A DNA stretch of 64,000 nt, taken from NCBI RefSeq assembly GCF_012910955.1, contig NZ_WTVQ01000025.1, positions 1 to 64,000 on the forward strand, in the 5' to 3' direction. The translations under genes and the position numbers were made by a program. A model generated the notes under the pieces. The model searched no databases and was not told the origin of the DNA. It saw only the letters and a list, made by a program, of their open reading frames with translations. The stretch is from Aromatoleum diolicum. Lineage in GTDB: Bacteria; Pseudomonadota; Gammaproteobacteria; Burkholderiales; Rhodocyclaceae. Shown in pieces: positions 63,195 through 64,000 of this stretch. Numbering within the stretch: the stretch's first letter is position 1; the number at the start of each line of letters is the position of its first letter.

Positions 63195-64000
63195 GCGCAG
63201 CCGGGGGAGCAATCCCCACCGCAGCGCCCGCCTATCTCGAACATCTCAATGACGCCCAACGTGCGGCAGTCATGTTCGGCACTACGGGCGACGCCGAGGA
63301 GCGCGACCGTCCGCTGCTGGTGATTGCCGGAGCGGGGTCGGGCAAGACCGCCACGCTCGCGCACCGGGTTGCCCACCTTGTCGCACAGGGCGCCGACCCG
63401 GGCCGCATCCTGCTGCTGACCTTTTCGCGACGAGCGGCCGACGAGATGAACCGGCGCGTGACGCGCATCGTCGGCCAGCTCGCGAGAGGGCAGCCACGAC
63501 TCGCTGCCACCTCGCTCACATGGTCCGGCACCTTTCATAGCGTTGGTGCCAGGCTGCTGCGCGAGTTTGCCGGACGCATCGGGTTGGATCCGGGCTTCAC
63601 CATTCACGACCGCGAAGACTCCGGCGACCTGATGAATCTGGTGCGCCACGAACTCGGGCTATCGGCAAAGACCAAACGCTTCCCGATGAAAGGAACCTGC
63701 CTGGCGATCTATTCCGCGGCGGTCAATACCCGCGCGCCCCTTGGCGAACTGCTGCAATCGGCTTTTCCGTGGTGCGTCGAGTGGGAGGCGGATCTGAAAC
63801 GTCTGTTTCTCGCCTACGTCGAAGCCAAGCAGGCACAACAGGTGCTCGATTACGACGACCTGCTTCTCTATTGGGCGCAGATGCTGACCGAACCTGCGCT
63901 TGCCGGTGAGGTCGGCGCACGCTTCTCGCACGTGCTGGTCGACGAATACCAGGACACCAACCGGCTGCAGGCTGCGATCCTGCTGGCGATGAAGCCGGAC
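63191..64000 (+). CDS. UvrD/Rep-family ATP-dependent DNA helicase (N-terminal part)
   Basis: Superfamily 1A 3'-5' DNA helicase; 270 codons are inside the window. Motifs: Q-motif LNDAQRAAVMFG, Walker A IAGAGSGKTATLAHRVAHLV, motif Ia LLTFSRRAADEMNRRV, motif Ib TWSGTFHSVGARLLREFA and motif II VLVDEYQDTNRLQ. The remainder lies past the window edge. The start codon overlaps the zinc-ribbon gene stop. Similar to UvrD/PcrA/Rep-type helicases in DNA repair, but which subgroup cannot be told from this part. Confidence 0.93.
   Translation, partial: MSAAGGAIPTAAPAYLEHLNDAQRAAVMFGTTGDAEERDRPLLVIAGAGSGKTATLAHRVAHLVAQGADPGRILLLTFSRRAADEMNRRVTRIVGQLARGQPRLAATSLTWSGTFHSVGARLLREFAGRIGLDPGFTIHDREDSGDLMNLVRHELGLSAKTKRFPMKGTCLAIYSAAVNTRAPLGELLQSAFPWCVEWEADLKRLFLAYVEAKQAQQVLDYDDLLLYWAQMLTEPALAGEVGARFSHVLVDEYQDTNRLQAAILLAMKPD

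Overview
The window looks like a core-chromosome segment of a GC-rich betaproteobacterium. Gene content and protein sequences fit the Rhodocyclales (Azoarcus/Aromatoleum/Thauera type) best, but that placement is an inference from remembered gene order and protein flavour, not from a search. No rRNA, tRNA, CRISPR array, insertion sequence or prophage gene was seen. Almost everything is single-copy chromosomal genes in tight operons.

Layout. (1) 1-8.9 kb, central carbon metabolism: sdhCDAB-sdhE-gltA-sucA on the minus strand; a GntR/UTRA regulator; a divergent mdh with a clear promoter and a 16-bp perfect palindrome; a citrate-lyase-beta-like CoA-ester lyase. (2) 9.4-16.5 kb: a stand-alone infA, a class III cyclase-FHA protein with a leaderless-type start, and an iron(III) ABC transporter in two loci (fbpA; divergent fbpB/fbpC) with Fur-like sites and a DUF2325 gene. 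(3) 16.5-25.6 kb: the N-end-rule transferases aat and bpt, pyrD, the complete rnfABCDGE electron-transfer complex, nth and a DUF1841 gene. (4) 25.7-33.5 kb, a signalling island: a GAF-PAS hybrid kinase with two receivers, a lone receiver, an Hpt protein and a receiver-kinase, followed by a MoxR ATPase and a VWA protein with a degenerate EAL-HDOD protein between them. (5) 33.6-38.4 kb: a MarR regulator divergent from a ClC chloride/proton antiporter, then htpG and greB. (6) 38.8-53.2 kb: an aryl-polyene (xanthomonadin-like) pigment cluster in two converging operons. (7) 53.5-64 kb: an SDR lacking the usual catalytic Tyr, an ovothiol synthase OvoA, a Pat-type protein acetyltransferase, a CHASE-PAS-PAS-GGDEF-EAL protein, a small zinc-ribbon protein and the start of a UvrD/Rep-type helicase.

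The region most worth attention is the pigment cluster. The plus-strand operon carries an ACP, a membrane protein, an acyl-activating ligase, two hotdog dehydratases, a LpxL-like acyltransferase, a LolA-like carrier, an MMPL exporter, a NodB-type deacetylase, a ketosynthase, a chain-length factor and a ketoreductase. The minus-strand operon begins with a XanB2-type chorismatase, predicted to supply a hydroxybenzoate starter, and continues with a MipA/OmpV outer-membrane protein, a PlsC-like acyltransferase and a family 2 glycosyltransferase. The two operons end in a 20-bp tail-to-tail coding overlap. One 82-codon reading frame resembles only the C-terminal end of the methyltransferase found in related clusters, which suggests a deletion. 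An ovothiol gene lies immediately beyond the cluster, so two predicted antioxidant products are encoded close together.
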